From: Novosphingobium marinum
GTDB lineage: Bacteria; Pseudomonadota; Alphaproteobacteria; Sphingomonadales; Sphingomonadaceae
Assembly: GCF_013408095.1 (NCBI RefSeq)
Contig: NZ_JACBZF010000003.1
Span: forward strand, 310,001-374,000
Direction: 5' to 3'
DNA length: 64,000 nt
The position numbers were made by a program, and so were the translations under genes. Of this stretch, positions 8,461 to 17,181 are shown in pieces. How positions within the stretch are numbered: position 1 is the stretch's first letter; each line of letters starts with the position of its first letter. The notes below the pieces were generated by a model, which saw nothing but the letters and a program-made list of their open reading frames with translations, was not told where the DNA came from and did no database searches.

Positions 8461-8818
8461 GTTGGATTGCCTTGGCCACCGCGGAGCCATGTGCGGGCTA
8501 TTGTGCGCTATCCGCATTCCCAATCATTTGAACGAACCGGGAGGCTATCATCAGAACCACATCGGGATGACAGTCGAATTGGAGTCCTTCGGGATTGGGG
8601 AGCTTTTTTGAACCTGTCGCAATTAAGACCGCTTTTTTTTCGCTCGATTCCGAAAATGCTTCCCCTCGAACATTGCCAAGGCGCATTTGTCTGTAGGACG
8701 TTGCGCGCAGAAGATCGTCTGAACCCTCATTGTCCGGTGGCGGTTTATAGACCCCCGCAAAGTTTCGCTATCGCAGTAAAAGGAGCCAATCCGAGTGTCG
8801 TTCTCTCAGAACCTCGGA
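8461..8818. other. Intergenic stretch without a supported gene
   Basis: About 360 bases between the sulfur dioxygenase remnant and the end of the MerT-like gene. It contains an eight-T run near 8633 and only short open frames without protein-like composition. It may hold the decayed end of the old sulfur locus. Confidence 0.5.
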
Positions 8819-9238
8819 TTACATAAATGCTTTCATGAGAGTTGGCTCGAAATAGCCCCAGGCGGCCGCGATGAAGCTCATCACGGTTGCAACCAGGAGC
8901 AAAATTATCTGACGGTTCTTGAGCCATTTAACTGCGGCCCGGGAGTGGCAATGACTCTTATGCCGATACTTGCGCAGAACAATGAGCCAACTAGCCGCCA
9001 CCGCAATCATCGAAAATGCGGTCATTGGCCAATGGAGCGAACCCAGAGGTGCCAAAACACTGCTCAGGCTCGCACTCAGCCCGGCGGCAACCAGCACCAT
9101 CGGTAGAATGCAGCAAGAGCAAGCTGCCAAAACAGCAGCCGAACTGCTTATGATGCTAACAACGGTCGTCTTGCCGTCGTGCAAAGGTAGTGGTTCGACA
9201 GCATGAGTCGGTTCGGCCATCAAGCGACTAGCAACCAC
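8819..9238 (-). CDS. MerT-like mercuric/metal transport membrane protein
   Basis: A 139-residue protein with about three helices. The first helix carries a Cys pair in the MerT context (AACSCCILPMVLVAAGLS), the expected site of Hg(II) or other soft-metal capture. A second helix and a Lys/Arg-rich loop (RKYRHKSHCHSR) follow. The GTG at 9238 has an AAGG ribosome site; an ATG at 9220 is also possible. No merA, merP or merR is present, so mercury may not be the true substrate. Confidence 0.6.
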   Translation of the reverse strand: MVASRLMAEPTHAVEPLPLHDGKTTVVSIISSSAAVLAACSCCILPMVLVAAGLSASLSSVLAPLGSLHWPMTAFSMIAVAASWLIVLRKYRHKSHCHSRAAVKWLKNRQIILLLVATVMSFIAAAWGYFEPTLMKAFM

Positions 9239-9493
9239 GAACGGCCCTTACCCATATGAAGTCTTCAAATAGGTCTGCCATAGTACTCTTTCGAACAGAG
9301 GCTTCACACGCGAGGGTTCATTGTATTTCGCGGATGTGGCATAGCCCTCCACCAAATGAAGGTCGAGGTCAATTGCGTCAAACTTTCTGACAGCTCCTCA
9401 ACCCCGTCACGCAGCTGAGGTGTCCAAGCTCGGCGGACGCCGCAGTCCTTTGACCAACATAGCCGCGCTCAACAGCTATTGTACCTGAGAGAC

Positions 9494-9531
9494 GGAACCC
9501 CGCGCCAGGCTTGGGTGAAGCGCGGGGTTCC
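9494..9531. terminator. Perfect hairpin in the gap upstream of the MerT-like gene
   Basis: An exact 11-base inverted repeat (GGAACCCCGCG and CGCGGGGTTCC) with a 16-base loop. No T-run follows. It sits in a gene-free stretch of about 430 bases (9239-9671) between the MerT-like gene and the IS3 element. Nothing else there could be called with confidence. Confidence 0.4.
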
Positions 9532-9710
9532 TGAACGGCCCCGGGACACCTGCGATCCGCAGGGTTCAGGGGGAGGTGGGGCAGCCATTCGATTAACGAG
9601 GAGAAAACCGATCAGGACCGGATTTGGTTTCACCGTACACCTAATCGCTTACGCTTCTTGCCAATCTATATTGAACCGCCCCGGGATTGCCGGAGGCCAT
9701 TCGGTTTAAA

Positions 9711-10616
9711 TTATGCCGCCATGGGCGTGTCGTCCAGCATGGCGTAGTATCGTGCTTCAGCTTCGGCAGGCGGGATATTGCCGATGGGCGCGAGCAGGCG
9801 CCGGTTGTTGAACCAGTCGACCCATTCGAGCGTGGCGTATTCCACGGCTTCAAATGATCGCCACGGACCTCGGCGGTGGATGACCTCGGCCTTGTAAAGG
9901 CCGTTGATCGTTTCGGCCAAGGCGTTGTCGTAGCTGTCGCCAACACTGCCGACCGATGGTTCGATCCCGGCTTCGGCAAGACGCTCGGTATACTTGATCG
10001 AGACATATTGGCTGCCACGATCACTGTGGTGGATCAGGCCGCCACGGTGAACAGGCCGTCGGTCATGGACCGCCTGCTTCAGGGCATCGAGTACAAAGCT
10101 GGCATGCGCCGTTCTGCTCACCCGCCAGCCCACGATATAGCGGGCGTAAACGTCGATCACGAAGGCGACATAGACGAACCCGGACCACGTCGCGACGTAG
10201 GTGAAGTCCGAGACCCACAGCATGTTGGGTGCCGGTGCATGGGACTGGCGGTTGACCTGATCGAGCGGACATGGCGCTGCCTTGTCGCTCATCGTCGTCT
10301 TCACCGGCTTCCCCCGGATCACGCCCTGCAGGCCCAGCTCACGCATCAGCCGTTCCACCGTGCAGCGGGCAATATCGAAGCCCTCGCGCTGCATCTGCCG
10401 CCACACCTTGCGATACCCGTAGACCTTGAAGTTGGCATCGAACACGCGCTGAACCTCGGGCTTCATTGCTTCGTCGCGCTGGGCGCGTGGTGACAGGCGC
10501 GACGGATCGCGGCGCTGTGCGACACGCTCGTGGTAGGTTGATGGGGCGATCGGCAGAACCCGGCAGATCGGCTCGACCCCATACTCACCCCGATGCTCAT
10601 CAATGAAGCTGGTCAT
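9711..10616 (-). CDS. IS3-family transposase OrfB (DDE integrase core)
   Basis: About 301 residues from the ATG at 10616, in the -1 frame relative to OrfA. The catalytic core shows the three acidic residues in order: Asp in WVSDFTYV, Asp in HHSDRGSQY and Glu in [14 protein letters not shown]. An HTH_21 segment ([14 protein letters not shown]) precedes the rve domain. The same frame stays open upstream to 10850, as expected for an OrfAB fusion made by programmed frameshifting. Confidence 0.9.
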   Translation of the reverse strand: MTSFIDEHRGEYGVEPICRVLPIAPSTYHERVAQRRDPSRLSPRAQRDEAMKPEVQRVFDANFKVYGYRKVWRQMQREGFDIARCTVERLMRELGLQGVIRGKPVKTTMSDKAAPCPLDQVNRQSHAPAPNMLWVSDFTYVATWSGFVYVAFVIDVYARYIVGWRVSRTAHASFVLDALKQAVHDRRPVHRGGLIHHSDRGSQYVSIKYTERLAEAGIEPSVGSVGDSYDNALAETINGLYKAEVIHRRGPWRSFEAVEYATLEWVDWFNNRRLLAPIGNIPPAEAEARYYAMLDDTPMAA

Positions 10617-10939
10617 CGCTTGAACGGGCGGTCGAGCTCCGCCTGGGCAAAATATGCAGAGGCCTTGCGCAGGATCTCGTTGGCCTGGCGCAGCTCGCGG
10701 TTCTCGCGTTCCAGCGCCTTCAGCTTGTCTGCAACCTCCACCGGTACGCCGGCACGCTTGCCGCTGTTCACCTCGGCTTTCTTCACCCACTCCAGCAACG
10801 TGTGCCCTGAACAGCCAATCATCGCCGCTATGGATGTGATCGCTGCCCACCGGGATGGATGCTCGCTCTCTTGGTCCAGAACCAGGCGGACTGCCCGCTC
10901 GCGAACTTCCGGTGCAAACTTGTTCGTCGTCTTGCTCAT
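10613..10939 (-). CDS. IS3-family transposase OrfA
   Basis: A 108-residue protein with an N-terminal helix-turn-helix ([17 protein letters not shown]) that binds the element's ends, then a leucine-zipper-like helix ([18 protein letters not shown]) used for multimerisation. It ends inside the start of OrfB with an ATGA overlap. A -1 frameshift within the overlap, near the TATTTTGC run, would give the OrfAB transposase. Confidence 0.9.
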   Translation of the reverse strand: MSKTTNKFAPEVRERAVRLVLDQESEHPSRWAAITSIAAMIGCSGHTLLEWVKKAEVNSGKRAGVPVEVADKLKALERENRELRQANEILRKASAYFAQAELDRPFKR

Positions 10940-11101
10940 CGTAGACCCTTCCTCTCAGGAGTTAGGGCCTCCGACAATCCCGGGGCGGTTCAATATATCG
11001 AACAGATAGATCCACTCGCAGGTGTGGCGACGCGCTCAAATTCTAGCATGAGCATGCTCTATTCACGCCGACATGCAATTGCTGGCAACCTGTTCGCGCA
11101 A

Positions 11102-11764
11102 TTAGTCGATCGGTTCTTGGATCACACGCAAATACGGTTTCTTTTCGTCCCAGCCATCAGGATATTTGGCTTTCGCATCTTCGTCCGACAAGGAAGGCGG
11201 AATGATCACATCATCACCCTTCTGCCAATTAACCGGTGTCGCTACACCCTTGCGTTCGGTGAGTTGGACCGAATCCAGCAGCCGGAGCACTTCATCGAAA
11301 TTCCGCCCGCTGCTCATCGGATAAAGCAGCATGGCACGAATTTTCTTGTCTGGGTCGATGATATAGACAGCGCGGACGGTGGCATTGTCGGCTGCGGTTC
11401 GCCCCTCCGCATTGCCCGTTTCGTCGGCCGGCAGCATGTTATAAAGCTTGGCAACCTGAAGGTCGCTGTCGCCGACCACGGGATAGTCGACCTTATTTCC
11501 GCTCACCTCTTCGATATCGGGAAGCCAATCGCGATTATCCTGGCTGCTGTCGACCGACAGGCCGATAATCTTAGTGCCGCGTTTGGCAAATTCCTCGCCG
11601 AGCCCGGCCATGTAACCAAGCTCGGTCGTGCAAACCGGTGTAAATGCCTTGGGATGGGAAAAGAGGATTGCCCAGCTGTCACCCATCCAATGATGGAAGT
11701 GAATGCTGCCTTGTGTGGTCTGAGCTGTGAAGTCGGGGGCTGTCGAGCCAATTGAAAGGGTCAT
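11102..11764 (-). CDS. 1-Cys peroxiredoxin (Prx6 family)
   Basis: A 220-residue AhpC/TSA-family peroxidase with the Prx6 signature HPKAFTPVCTTELG (peroxidatic Cys45). No resolving Cys is evident, and the long C-terminal extension with PVNWQKGDDVIIPP is typical of Prx6. It would reduce hydrogen peroxide and organic peroxides in the cytoplasm. An IS5 element begins only 45 bases upstream of the start codon, so its native promoter is probably cut off; an IS3 element lies about 110 bases past its stop. Confidence 0.9.
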   Translation of the reverse strand: MTLSIGSTAPDFTAQTTQGSIHFHHWMGDSWAILFSHPKAFTPVCTTELGYMAGLGEEFAKRGTKIIGLSVDSSQDNRDWLPDIEEVSGNKVDYPVVGDSDLQVAKLYNMLPADETGNAEGRTAADNATVRAVYIIDPDKKIRAMLLYPMSSGRNFDEVLRLLDSVQLTERKGVATPVNWQKGDDVIIPPSLSDEDAKAKYPDGWDEKKPYLRVIQEPID

Positions 11765-11809
11765 GTAGATACTCCTATTTATCTTGTGGGAACTCAGGGC
11801 ACATTACTA

Positions 11810-12649
11810 GGGTCAGGACCTATTAATTTGCATTGAAGACGAAGACGTGATTCAGAGTGGCAAAGGAGCTTTGCCATGTCTGATCTGTTTTTGCTTTCGC
11901 CGTTGCAGATGTCGAAGATCGAACCGTTTTTTCCAAGGTCGCACGGAGTCCCCCGCGTCGATGACCGGCGTGTTGTCTCTGGCATTGTTTATGTGCTCAA
12001 GCATGGGCTTCAATGGCGCGATGCTCCACCGGCCTATGGTCCTCACAAGACGCTTTACAATCGCTTTCGACGTTGGACCGAGATGGGCGTGTTCGACAAG
12101 ATATTCAGTCATTTGGCAGCTGAAAGCGGCCCACCCGACACACTCATGATCGATGCAACCCACCTGAAGGCGCATCGCACGGCTTGCAGCCTGCTAAAAG
12201 GGGGGCACTTCCCAGACATATCGGGCGCACAAAAGGCGGTCTGAACTCAAAGTTGCACGCCATATGCGATGGCGAAGGGCGACCGCTCTTCATGTGCCTG
12301 ACTGCCGGACAAACTTCAGACCATGTCGGAGCCAAAATCCTCTATCCGACGCTGCCGGAACATGGTGATACACTGATGATCGGCGACAAAGGATACGACT
12401 CCGATCAATACCGCCAAGCCTTGAAGGCGAAAGGCATTAGCGCCTGTATCCCGCCACGCAAAGGACGCAACTCACCAGCGGCGTTCTGCAAAACACAATA
12501 CAAACAGCGCCATAAAGTCGAAAACATGTTCGCCAAACTCAAAGACTGGCGAAGGGTCGCAACCCGATACGACCGACGCGCCGATGTCTTCATGGCCGCA
12601 ATCATCATCGCGGCCATCGTCATATGGTGGCTCTAATGAGTCCTGACCC
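11810..12649 (+). mobile_element. IS5-family insertion sequence (IS427-like)
   Basis: An element of about 840 bases bounded by imperfect inverted repeats starting GGGTCAGGAC, flanked by TA on both sides (11808-11809 and 12650-12651) within a CTAG-like target. It contains one transposase split over two frames. It is inserted just upstream of the peroxiredoxin gene. Confidence 0.88.
11876..12636 (+). CDS. IS5-family transposase with programmed -1 frameshift
   Basis: Two overlapping frames make one transposase. The first (11876-12244) has the DUF4096 N-terminus and the first catalytic Asp in MIDATHLKAHR. The second, open from 12184 to 12636, has the second Asp in IGDKGYDSD and the Glu in KVENMFAKLKDWRR. 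The switch is expected at the run AAAAGGGGGG near 12196-12206, as in other IS427-type elements, giving about 253 residues. No other damage is seen, so it may be active. Confidence 0.85.
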
Positions 12650-12741
12650 TAGCGATTTTCTGAGAAGAATGCGGGTCCGACCTCGTCTTCATCCTGTTCC
12701 TCAAGGATGGGCACCAGATCCGCTTTGCTCGGGTCAACCGG

Positions 12742-15306
12742 TCATACGACAAACCGATCCCAGCCAGCATAATGCTCACCGCTACGCTTGCCTTGAGGCA
12801 GGCTCAGTCCGATCAAGAGCAGGCCGGCCACAACCGACGCCACCGTTCCGGCAGACGACGCCCCCGCAAGGAGGAATGGCGCTGCGACAAGCCAGGCACC
12901 GAATGCAGCATTGATGAAGCGGAGGGCGCGCGCGACTTCCGCAGTCGCGATGATTGCCACCGTAATCACCAAAGCACCCACCACGTGATCGCTGTTGGCC
13001 ATCGCGCCCTCGCTGCCAAGCGTGATCCTTGTCAGCATCAGCCAGGCTCCCAGAGCCGTGCTGGCCATCAGGGTCCAGGGGAAGGTTACGCCGCGCACCG
13101 TGTTGTTCCAGATCGAGCGCGCATCGGTCATATAGTCGGTATCGTCGATTTCGCCGTGTGACACTGCGCCGCCCTTGAAGAAGGTTCGGATAAGCGGTTT
13201 GCCTTCCTTTTTCGACCAGTAGAGATACTGTCCCATGGCGATGACTTCATCGAGCGAGAACGGGATCATGATGAGCATCGCAAGGGCAGCGATCAGAGCC
13301 GGCGTACTCCACGTTCCGATCATGATCGGCTGAATGATCACGAAGTAGATACTGACCACGCCCAGCGGAATGACCAGAATGCCGAAAAAGGTGACCATCC
13401 ACGGCATCGTGCGCCAGCGCGCGCGGGTTCCCATGACCGCCATCAGGATTTCGAGCACATAGCTGACCGCGCCAAGCCCGGCATCCGGGATCGGCCAGGC
13501 CTTGGATACATCCGAAGTGATGATTTCCTCGGTCCCGTTCTTGGGATCGGCGAGCGATCCGGAAAAAAACGGTTCCCACGCCACATCGATATGGCCCAGC
13601 TGGTAGGAGGTGAGCATGCGCGATATCAACAGGCCGATAATGCCCATCGCAACAATCGGGAATCGCTGGGCATCTGTCGAGGGACTGTAGGACCACCCGG
13701 GCGGGATGGACTTCTTGTCCATCATCCCTTCCATGCTCATGCCGGGCATCATTGGCACCAGCACCGAAAATGCGATCGCCAGTGTACCGACAAGCAGATT
13801 GGTCAGATATTGGGCCGCGCTCGGACTCCAGAAGAACAACGGCGCGAAAAGCAGCCAGATGCCAATGAAGGCTGTCGCCCACTGTCCGAACCAGGCGGTG
13901 CGCTTCGAAAGCGACATCGCGCCGAAGATCATCAATGCGATCCCGCTCAGCATATCGCTTAGGGCAAGAGCGTTGGCCCGCCATTCGATCGATGGCAAAC
14001 CCCGCTCCAGAGTGACCGCTACGACCGACGCACGGGCAGTATCGGCGGATACGACGTCATAGACACCCGGACTTGCAGCGAGCCACAGACCGAGCCCGAT
14101 GACAGCAAACTGCGTCCAGCGGGCACCACGCTGGGGGCCGTCCATGTCGTGCATGTCGCCGTCCATCTGGTGCCCATCATGAGCCATATCGGTGTCATGC
14201 GATTGGGGCCGCGCCGGTTCGGTCTTCCCTGCATCCGAACTCTTTGGATGCCAAGCTACGCGGGACGTGTTCAGCTTATTCGTTTCGTACCAGTCCTGCG
14301 GGTCGGCTTTCAACGCGTCGATGATGGTCGGAAGCGTGTCGCGGAGCGAATGTTCTGGCTCCCACCCCAACAGGTTCCGGGCACGGGAGATATCAAGGAT
14401 GTAGTGAGCGTTGGCATCATCGACCATCCATTGCTTGATGAATCCGTCATGGCCAAGGACTTCTTCCTCGATCCACGTGCCCAGTTTCGCCACGCTCTTT
14501 GGAATGCGCACTGTCGTCCATTCCTCGCCGTGGATCCGGCAATGGACGATGTCCTGAATCTCGGCGTAGCCCAGCGTTTCGGGCTCGCCGACAAGTATCG
14601 GCGTCTCGCCCTCGAGGTCAGCGCGATTTGCAATTGTACGCTCTACCGCTCTGGTCAGATCTTCGAGGTGCAGTGCCGATTGCGCTGCGCACAACATGCC
14701 GGGATACAGATGCGCCGACACGCGGTGCTCATAGACACCGGCAATTTGTTCGGCGAGAAAGGCGGAGTGCCCCTTATCGTCATAGACTCCGGCGAACCGC
14801 AGGAACACAACCGGAATGTCGCCACGGTTCTCGCGCAGTACCTGCTCGGCGTCGGCTTTCGACTGGGGGTAAGGCCAGGTTGGTCCGAGCGGGCTCGATT
14901 CGTCGATACGTACGCCCGGCAGCGGTTTGGGCTCGTGTACAAGCATTGAGCTTGCATAGATGAACTGTTCGATGTCGAAGGCCTGCAGCGCCGTGATCAG
15001 TCGGCGTGAACCCTCAACGTTGACCTTCTCGTAGAGAGGATTGGGCTCGCCGGTGATATCGAAATAGGCGGCCAGATGGATACAGGCAGCAAGCTCGTTT
15101 CCGAAATCGTCCCTGACCTTTTCGAGGGCAGCAGACACGGACGCGTCATCGGCGAGATCTATCGAATAAGAAGCGGCGAGATCGGGATTATCCTCGACGG
15201 GAGACCGGTCGAGACCAATCACGCGATATGTCCTGCCGAGGCGCTGCGTCAGCGCGCGCCCAATATATCCGTTCGCGCCTGTAATCAGAACGATACGCTT
15301 GTCCAT
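12742..15306 (-). CDS. Epimerase-SPW-VKOR-like-SPW fusion protein
   Basis: An 854-residue multi-domain protein. Residues 1 to about 345 are an NAD-dependent epimerase/dehydratase (VLITGANGYIGRAL; YPQSKADAE active region). A His/Met/Asp-rich linker follows (about 375-400). Then come a membrane SPW-repeat region (GLGLWLAASPGVYD), a vitamin-K-epoxide-reductase-like region (about 525-700) and a second SPW repeat. In the VKOR-like part the redox CxxC position reads GTWSTPA, so the active cysteines are missing. It follows the CBS gene by about 100 bases and may share its CueR-type promoter. Its enzymatic role is unknown. Confidence 0.7.
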   Translation of the reverse strand: MDKRIVLITGANGYIGRALTQRLGRTYRVIGLDRSPVEDNPDLAASYSIDLADDASVSAALEKVRDDFGNELAACIHLAAYFDITGEPNPLYEKVNVEGSRRLITALQAFDIEQFIYASSMLVHEPKPLPGVRIDESSPLGPTWPYPQSKADAEQVLRENRGDIPVVFLRFAGVYDDKGHSAFLAEQIAGVYEHRVSAHLYPGMLCAAQSALHLEDLTRAVERTIANRADLEGETPILVGEPETLGYAEIQDIVHCRIHGEEWTTVRIPKSVAKLGTWIEEEVLGHDGFIKQWMVDDANAHYILDISRARNLLGWEPEHSLRDTLPTIIDALKADPQDWYETNKLNTSRVAWHPKSSDAGKTEPARPQSHDTDMAHDGHQMDGDMHDMDGPQRGARWTQFAVIGLGLWLAASPGVYDVVSADTARASVVAVTLERGLPSIEWRANALALSDMLSGIALMIFGAMSLSKRTAWFGQWATAFIGIWLLFAPLFFWSPSAAQYLTNLLVGTLAIAFSVLVPMMPGMSMEGMMDKKSIPPGWSYSPSTDAQRFPIVAMGIIGLLISRMLTSYQLGHIDVAWEPFFSGSLADPKNGTEEIITSDVSKAWPIPDAGLGAVSYVLEILMAVMGTRARWRTMPWMVTFFGILVIPLGVVSIYFVIIQPIMIGTWSTPALIAALAMLIMIPFSLDEVIAMGQYLYWSKKEGKPLIRTFFKGGAVSHGEIDDTDYMTDARSIWNNTVRGVTFPWTLMASTALGAWLMLTRITLGSEGAMANSDHVVGALVITVAIIATAEVARALRFINAAFGAWLVAAPFLLAGASSAGTVASVVAGLLLIGLSLPQGKRSGEHYAGWDRFVV

Positions 15307-15404
15307 GGGAGTGCCCTCGATTTGGTAGCCGGAAGATGTTCGACTTCGGTACGATGAAGACGGCAGCCGCTCCCTTCAAGGAGCGGCTGCTGCATGTCGC
15401 CGCC

Positions 15405-15848
15405 CTAACAACAGCCGGAGGATTTCCCATCTGCGCGTGACTGGGAAACTTCCTGCACGAGCTCGGCCGTCTTCGCATCGCTTCCGGTACGGGCGACATC
15501 GGCTTGCGAAACCATGCCGCAGCATTTCCCGTCATCGTCGATAACCGGGACACGGCGAACCTGGTTTTTCTCCATGGATGCTAGACAGTCTTCCAGAGAG
15601 GTGTCGGGGGTAACGCTTACAACCGACCGGGTCATCACGTCTCCGACGCGTGTCTCCGCCGACATTCCCTCGGCCACGGCCCTGCAACACACGTCGCGAT
15701 CCGTGATCACGCCGACAAGACCACCTTCATCGTCGACGACCGGAATTTGCCCACAATCATTGTCAATCATAAGCCTGGCGGCGTCCTGAAGGCTTTGGTT
15801 TTCCTTGCAGCATGCCGGATCGCTAGTCATAATTTCGCTGGTTTTCAT
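15405..15848 (-). CDS. CBS-domain pair protein
   Basis: A 147-residue cytoplasmic protein made of two CBS domains, recognisable by IMTSDPACC, QIPVVDDEGGLVGVITDRD, VMTRSVVSV and RRVPVIDDDG. CBS pairs bind adenosine nucleotides and act as energy or redox sensors. It is Cys-rich for this family (ACC, VCCRA, KCCGM, and SSGCC at the C-terminus), which may suit metal or thiol sensing. The start at 15848 follows a GGAGAGA ribosome site. A CueR-type promoter lies about 100 bases upstream. Confidence 0.85.
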   Translation of the reverse strand: MKTSEIMTSDPACCKENQSLQDAARLMIDNDCGQIPVVDDEGGLVGVITDRDVCCRAVAEGMSAETRVGDVMTRSVVSVTPDTSLEDCLASMEKNQVRRVPVIDDDGKCCGMVSQADVARTGSDAKTAELVQEVSQSRADGKSSGCC

Positions 15849-15946
15849 CTGTCTCTCCAAAAGTTCGGCGTTCCGTTCAATGGGAAGCCATCTCCGCCTA
15901 AGCAAATGGAGGACGTGACCGCCGCATCGAATCATCGGGTCCAGCA

Positions 15947-15977
15947 AACCTAGTGCTTGCCATCATTGGAAGGTCAA
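15947..15977 (-). promoter_or_regulatory. CueR-type promoter/operator before the CBS gene
   Basis: On the minus strand: -35 TTGACC (15972-15977), a 19-base spacer holding the dyad CTTCCAATGATGGCAAG, and -10 TAGGTT (15947-15952). The long spacer with a central dyad is the hallmark of MerR-family activated promoters. It points at the CBS gene and the downstream fusion gene. Confidence 0.75.
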
Positions 15978-16303
15978 GGCCGGCTTGCGAGATTCCAGAC
16001 TTCCAACAATCTGGCGCCGGGTCGGTTTCCATGGCCCAAGGCTGAAACGATCAAGCATTGGTTTGTCTCAATAGAGACGTTTATTCGTGCTCGATGCAAA
16101 TACCTCCTGACCCTCCAACGATGGCAAGCGGCACCGTGGGCCAGGGCCCGGTGAGTGGATCTTCGTAGGCTGTTCGGTTTGGAGCTACGGAACTCGACCC
16201 AGCATATTCGGGTCTGTGGCGATGCCAGAACTTCGTGGCAGCGGGCTGCATTACGCAAGACAGGAAACTCTGTCGGCATAGGCAAGCGAAGGGGGAAAGA
16301 CCG
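15978..16303. other. Intergenic stretch upstream of the isoprenylcysteine methyltransferase-like gene
   Basis: About 325 bases between the CueR-type promoter of the CBS gene and the next plus-strand gene. Only short open frames without protein character are visible. A GGGGGAAAGA ribosome site at its end belongs to the gene at 16304. Confidence 0.5.
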
Positions 16304-16936
16304 ATGGCTTGGGGTTTAGCGGCGATCATGGTCGTCATCGTATCGTGGGTTTTCTACCGGTACTTCGCCCCGCGCGGATGGCGCGAATGGACCGGCGCCG
16401 GCCTCGTGCAGGCTTTCATCATCGCCCTCTACGCTGAAATGTTCGGCTTTCCGCTGACAGTCTATGTGCTCATACGGACGTTCGGACTAGACCGGGAGTA
16501 TATCAGCGCCAATCTGTGGTCGACACTCGTGGGTCTGGGCGAAACCGGGATGTTTGTCTCGATGCTGGTAGGCTACTCGCTAGCGATCATCGGCGTGGGA
16601 ATGTTCATTCACGGATGGCGCGCGGTCTATAAGGCGCGTCACGATGACCGGCTTGTCACCGATGGACAATATCGTTTCGTACGGCACCCGCAGTATACCG
16701 GGCTGTTTCTCGCTCTGTTCGGAGAAGGCGTCATTCATTGGCCGACAATCTTTTCGGTCGTTCTCTTCCCGGTCATCGTGCTTGCCTACTATCTTCTCGC
16801 GCGCAAGGAAGAACGCGGCATGATCCGTAAATTTGGCGACGAGTATCGCGCTTATATGCGCAAGGTCCCAATGCTGCTGCCACGCCCCAGTCGTTGGAAA
16901 GAGCTGGCCAAGAAATCGCAGCAGCCAAGAAGCTAA
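16304..16936 (+). CDS. Isoprenylcysteine methyltransferase-like membrane protein
   Basis: A 210-residue protein with about five membrane helices and the ICMT/PEMT C-terminal signature: DGQYRFVRHPQYTGL and later EERGMIRKFGDEYRAYMRKVP. Bacterial members are poorly characterised and probably methylate small molecules or lipids with SAM. The start at 16304 is set by a GGGGGAAAGA ribosome site. It lies between two CueR-type promoters, but neither drives it directly. Confidence 0.8.
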   Translation: MAWGLAAIMVVIVSWVFYRYFAPRGWREWTGAGLVQAFIIALYAEMFGFPLTVYVLIRTFGLDREYISANLWSTLVGLGETGMFVSMLVGYSLAIIGVGMFIHGWRAVYKARHDDRLVTDGQYRFVRHPQYTGLFLALFGEGVIHWPTIFSVVLFPVIVLAYYLLARKEERGMIRKFGDEYRAYMRKVPMLLPRPSRWKELAKKSQQPRS

Positions 16937-17119
16937 CGGGACCTGGGCCAAGCGCCAACTCTGCATACCCATATCAAGAGAAACGGCGCTGGACCCGGCG
17001 AACGGTAGGCGTGAAATTTCGGGGTGGAGGATAATTGTCCTGCACCTGCCTGCGCGTCCTCATACAGAGAAGTTTCGGGGTCTTCCGTGCCTTTAACGGC
17101 TGATGTCCAATGAGCCGCC

Positions 17120-17150
17120 TTGACCTTCCCATGATGGGAAGGACTACATT
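17120..17150 (+). promoter_or_regulatory. CueR-type promoter/operator before the multicopper oxidase
   Basis: -35 TTGACC (17120-17125), a 19-base spacer and -10 TACATT (17145-17150). The spacer centres on the perfect palindrome CCTTCCCATGATGGGAAGG. The multicopper oxidase start is about 30 bases downstream. This is the best-formed of the four sites in the window. Confidence 0.85.
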
Positions 17151-17181
17151 GTGGGTCGAACCTTAATCTGGCGCTGCGGAG

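Larger units (their letters stand above)
9672..10992 (-). mobile_element. IS3-family insertion sequence (IS51-like)
   Basis: A complete element of about 1,321 bases. The ends are near-perfect inverted repeats starting TGAACCGCCCCGGGATTG, with one mismatch in the first 26 or so bases. The flanks show a possible 4-base duplication ATAT (9668-9671 and 10993-10996). It contains the two overlapping transposase frames expected for IS3. Intact ends and frames suggest a recent insertion. Confidence 0.9.

Noticed and set aside
12652..12741. A roughly 30-codon open stretch on the minus strand after the fusion gene
   Set aside because: It reads like protein (ADLVPILEEQDEDEVG) but has no start codon and follows the natural end of the fusion protein. 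It is too short to call.
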